NCBI GenBank assembly: GCA_012522875.1
Contig: JAAYJP010000088.1
Location: 1 to 8,621 of the forward strand
DNA length: 8,621 nucleotides
Reading direction: 5' to 3'
Origin: Clostridiales bacterium
Lineage (GTDB): Bacteria; Bacillota; Clostridia; Christensenellales; Aristaeellaceae
The notes beneath the pieces are model-generated. The model worked only from the letters and a program-made list of their open reading frames with translations. It did not search any database and was not told the DNA's origin. Shown here piece by piece: positions 6,269 to 8,621 of this stretch. The translations under genes were made by a program, and so were the position numbers. The first letter of the stretch is position 1; every line of letters starts with the position of its first letter.

Positions 6269-7021
6269 TTATTCGGCGTAATTGACGACCTTGGCGAAGT
6301 CCTCCGCCTTGAGCGATGCCCCGCCGATAAGGCCGCCATCGATCTCCGGCTGGGCCATCAGGCCCGCGACATTTTTTGGATTCATGCTGCCGCCATACTG
6401 GATGCGCACCGCGTTTGCCGCGCGTTTGCCATAGACGCCCGCAACGGCCTCACGGATGACGCCGATGGTGGCATTGGCTTCCTCATCGCTGGCGGTAAGC
6501 CCAGTGCCGATAGCCCAAACCGGCTCATAGGCAATGATGACTTTCTTGACCTCATCAGCGGTCATGCCGGTCAGGGCGATGAGGGCCTGGTAACTAACCA
6601 GGGCATTGGTATAGCCTGCTTCCCGCTGGGCGCGGGTCTCTCCTACGCAGATGATGGGGATGAGGCCCCCGCGCAGGGCCGCCACGGCACGGCGGTTCAC
6701 GGTCTCGTCCGTTTCGCCAAAGTAGGCGCGCCTCTCACTGTGGCCAATGATGGCATACTCGGCTCCCGCCTCCTTGAGCATGGCGGCGGAGTGTTCCCCG
6801 GTGTAAGCGCCGGAAGCTTCAAAGTGGATATTCTGGGCGCCCAGTTTGATCCTGCTGCCCCGGACGGCTTTTTTGGCCGCGGGCAGGCACACGGCGGGCA
6901 CGCACAGCACCACAGTGGGCTTCGCTCCTTCCACCAAAGGCTTCAGGGCCTGGATCATCTCTGCGGCCTCACTTGGGGTTTTATTCATCTTCCAGTTTCC
7001 GGCAATTACGGGTTTGCGCAT
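6269..7021 (-). CDS. tpiA: Triosephosphate isomerase
   Basis: TpiA interconverts dihydroxyacetone phosphate and glyceraldehyde-3-phosphate. The 250-residue TIM-barrel protein has the N-terminal GNWKMNK with catalytic Lys11, the electrophile His94 in IIGHSERR, the base Glu166 in AYEPVWAIGTG (the flexible lid loop), and the phosphate-gripping YGGSMNPKN (209-217) and GGASL (233-237). Length and residue order are typical. The ATG at 7021 is preceded by AAGGAG with a 6-nt spacer (7033-7028). It lies 27 nt after pgk and 9 nt before gpmI on the same strand, as the middle gene of a glycolytic operon with no internal promoter that I can see. Confidence 0.98.
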   Translation of the reverse strand: MRKPVIAGNWKMNKTPSEAAEMIQALKPLVEGAKPTVVLCVPAVCLPAAKKAVRGSRIKLGAQNIHFEASGAYTGEHSAAMLKEAGAEYAIIGHSERRAYFGETDETVNRRAVAALRGGLIPIICVGETRAQREAGYTNALVSYQALIALTGMTADEVKKVIIAYEPVWAIGTGLTASDEEANATIGVIREAVAGVYGKRAANAVRIQYGGSMNPKNVAGLMAQPEIDGGLIGGASLKAEDFAKVVNYAE

Positions 7022-7048
7022 GTTAATCTCCTTATTCCAAATCAGTTG

Positions 7049-8233
7049 TTATTTGTCGTTGAGCGCGGCCACGCCGGGCAGTTCCAGCCCTTCCAGGAAC
7101 TCCAGGGAGGCACCGCCGCCGGTTGAGATATGGCTGATCTTCCCGGCAAATCCCAGCTGCGCCACCGCCGCCGCGGAGTCGCCTCCGCCCACGATGGTCA
7201 CAGCATCGCTGTCCGCCATGGCCTGGGCCACAGCCCGCGTTCCACTTGCGAAATTGGAAAGCTCAAACACGCCCATGGGGCCGTTCCATACCACCGTCCT
7301 GGCGCTTTTGATGGCGTCAGAAAAGGCCTTCTGCGCCTTGGGGCCAATATCCAGGCCAAGCCAGCCCTCGGGGATCTCCCCGCTTAACACCACCTTGCTG
7401 CTGGCATCATTGGAAAAACTGTCCGCAGCCAGGGTATCCTCCGGCAGAAGGAGCTTCACGCCCTTTGCACGGGCCTTTTCCAGCATCTCGCGGGCGTAAT
7501 CCAGCTTGTCCTCCTCCAGGAGGCTTTTGCCGATCTCCCCACCCTGGGCCTTGACAAAGGTATAGGCCATGCCGCCGCCGATGATGAGGGTGTCCACTTT
7601 ATCCAGAAGGTTTTTGATAACGCCCAGCTTGTCTGAGACTTTGGCGCCGCCAAGCACCGCCACAAACGGGCGCTCAGGGTTCTCAACAGCCTGGCCCAGG
7701 AACTGCAGCTCCTTTTCGATCAGGAAACCGGATACGGCTGGCAGATAATGCGCCACGCCCTCCGTGGAGGCGTGGGCCCGGTGGGCAGTGCCGAAGGCAT
7801 CGTTGACATACACATCGCCGTAGGAAGCCAGCTTCCTGGCGAAATCCGCGTTGTTCTTCTCCTCCTCAGCATGGTAGCGCAGGTTTTCCAGCAGCACCAC
7901 GCCGCCATCCTTCAGTTCTGCGACAGCCGCATCGGCATCCGGGCCGATCACATCCTTGGCCATGCGCACCTTCTGGCCCAGCAGATGGGACAGCCTTTGG
8001 GCCACGGGTGCCAGGGAGTATTTGGGATTCACTGCACCCTTGGGGCGGCCCATGTGGCTCATGAGGATCACCTTGGCTTCATGCTCAATCAGGTACTGAA
8101 TCGTGGGCAGAGCGCCCTGGATACGGTTTTCGTCGGTAATCTGGCCGGCATCGTCCATGGGGACGTTAAAGTCCACGCGAACCAGGGCGCGCATGCCCTT
8201 CAGCGGGATATCACGGATGGTTTTCTTATGCAT
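7049..8233 (-). CDS. pgk: Phosphoglycerate kinase
   Basis: Pgk transfers a phosphate from 1,3-bisphosphoglycerate to ADP, the first ATP-forming step of lower glycolysis. The 394-residue two-domain protein shows the substrate-binding RVDFNVP (19-25), SHMGRPKG (59-66), [12 protein letters not shown] (116-127) and [13 protein letters not shown] (144-156) in the N-domain. The C-domain has LGGAKVSDK (194-202), the nucleotide-site WNGPMGVFE (316-324), GGGDSAAA (349-356) and [13 protein letters not shown] (370-382). Nothing essential is missing. The ATG at 8233 overlaps the end of the cggR-like gene by 8 bp and has a perfect AGGAGG (8245-8240) 6 nt upstream, inside that gene. Pgk production is therefore probably coupled to regulator translation. 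In many Bacillota gap sits between cggR and pgk; here it does not. Confidence 0.98.
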   Translation of the reverse strand: MHKKTIRDIPLKGMRALVRVDFNVPMDDAGQITDENRIQGALPTIQYLIEHEAKVILMSHMGRPKGAVNPKYSLAPVAQRLSHLLGQKVRMAKDVIGPDADAAVAELKDGGVVLLENLRYHAEEEKNNADFARKLASYGDVYVNDAFGTAHRAHASTEGVAHYLPAVSGFLIEKELQFLGQAVENPERPFVAVLGGAKVSDKLGVIKNLLDKVDTLIIGGGMAYTFVKAQGGEIGKSLLEEDKLDYAREMLEKARAKGVKLLLPEDTLAADSFSNDASSKVVLSGEIPEGWLGLDIGPKAQKAFSDAIKSARTVVWNGPMGVFELSNFASGTRAVAQAMADSDAVTIVGGGDSAAAVAQLGFAGKISHISTGGGASLEFLEGLELPGVAALNDK

Positions 8234-8621
8234 AATCTGCCTCCTGAAAATGATCTTTGCCTTTGGTTTCCTTTGCGTACTGTGCTATGGCCCTGGCCGA
8301 ACCTTCATCAATCACCAGCACATGGGGCGGGTGGCTGCGTACGGCGGCCAGGATTGCCCGGGATTTGCGGCGGCCCCCGGCCGCCATGATGCGGGTGGCA
8401 TCGGGTTTATCAGCCATCAGGTCCTTTGACAGGGTGCCGCTGCGGTAAACCACCTGGCCATCCAGGCTGATGAAGTCTCCCAGCACCTCGCCCACCGCCT
8501 GGCTGCGCTCCAGCATCCTCAGCTGCGCCGTGTCAAGGCCGCGCTTTTCCGCCGTCTCATCCGCGCGGCCCACCCCGAAGATGATCACATCGGCGTTTCG
8601 CATCATGCGCAGTGTATCCGC
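8226..8621 (-). CDS. cggR: CggR-like SorC-family transcriptional regulator, C-terminal part (5' end outside window)
   Basis: The last 131 residues of a sugar-phosphate-sensing regulator run from the window edge to a TAA at 8226; the frame is open through 8621, so the N-terminal DNA-binding domain lies outside. What is visible is the C-terminal part of a SorC-type effector domain: an ADVIIFGVG strand-turn, [17 protein letters not shown], then [19 protein letters not shown] and [13 protein letters not shown]. These match the order found in CggR and related DeoR/SorC regulators, where the AGG.. K segment contacts the phosphosugar. In Bacillus subtilis CggR represses the gapA operon and is released by fructose-1,6-bisphosphate. 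The symbol rests on family resemblance plus its position directly upstream of pgk-tpiA-gpmI. Without the N-terminus the exact subfamily is not certain. Confidence 0.8.
   Translation of the reverse strand, partial: ADTLRMMRNADVIIFGVGRADETAEKRGLDTAQLRMLERSQAVGEVLGDFISLDGQVVYRSGTLSKDLMADKPDATRIMAAGGRRKSRAILAAVRSHPPHVLVIDEGSARAIAQYAKETKGKDHFQEADYA
8240..8245 (-). promoter_or_regulatory. Ribosome binding site of pgk inside the regulator gene
   Basis: AGGAGG on the minus strand lies 6 nt before the pgk ATG and within the last codons of the cggR-like gene. It fixes the pgk start at 8233 and means ribosomes finishing the regulator can reinitiate on pgk. Confidence 0.8.

Noticed and set aside
4874..7126. 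Long plus-strand open frames (346 and 400 residues) across gpmI and tpiA
   Set aside because: They are antisense shadows of conserved glycolytic genes, caused by GC-rich third codon positions; they show no recognisable domain and no ribosome binding site that would favour them.

Overview
The window is ordinary bacterial chromosome. It most likely comes from a fairly GC-rich Bacillota (Clostridia-type) genome. The reasons are a CggR/SorC-type regulator fused by overlap to pgk-tpiA-gpmI, strong AGGAGG ribosome binding sites, and good sigma-A type promoters. The taxon is an inference; no rRNA or marker gene fixes it. I found no defence system, CRISPR, tRNA, rRNA or mobile element, and no clearly new biological system. 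The most unusual signals are regulatory.

Layout, left to right. (1) 13-774, minus: a complete YfcA-like TSUP membrane transporter. (2) 775-892: a compact divergent promoter region whose two -35 boxes lie 8 bp apart; one promoter carries a perfect GC-rich palindrome in its spacer. (3) 893-1585, plus: a cytoplasmic SGNH/GDSL hydrolase. (4) 1586-1739: a convergent intergenic stretch with several small hairpins and no gene. (5) 4595-1740, minus: a three-gene ABC importer cassette of the CUT1 sugar/glycerol-phosphate type (ATPase, MalF-like permease, MalG-like permease). Its genes overlap or nearly touch, and no substrate-binding protein is present. (6) 4596-4720: a promoter for that cassette, interlocked with a perfect 10-bp inverted repeat. 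(7) 8621-4721, minus: a lower-glycolysis operon reading cggR-like regulator (5' end outside the window), pgk, tpiA, gpmI.

How the genes work together. Pgk, TpiA and GpmI carry triose phosphate through to 2-phosphoglycerate. The upstream CggR-like repressor is known in Bacillus to sense fructose-1,6-bisphosphate and control such operons. The usual gap gene between cggR and pgk, and the usual eno gene after gpmI, are both missing here. The ABC cassette follows gpmI in the same direction, so it could be partly read through from the glycolytic operon, but it also has its own promoter. The TSUP transporter and SGNH hydrolase share a control region; a functional link between them is not shown by the sequence.
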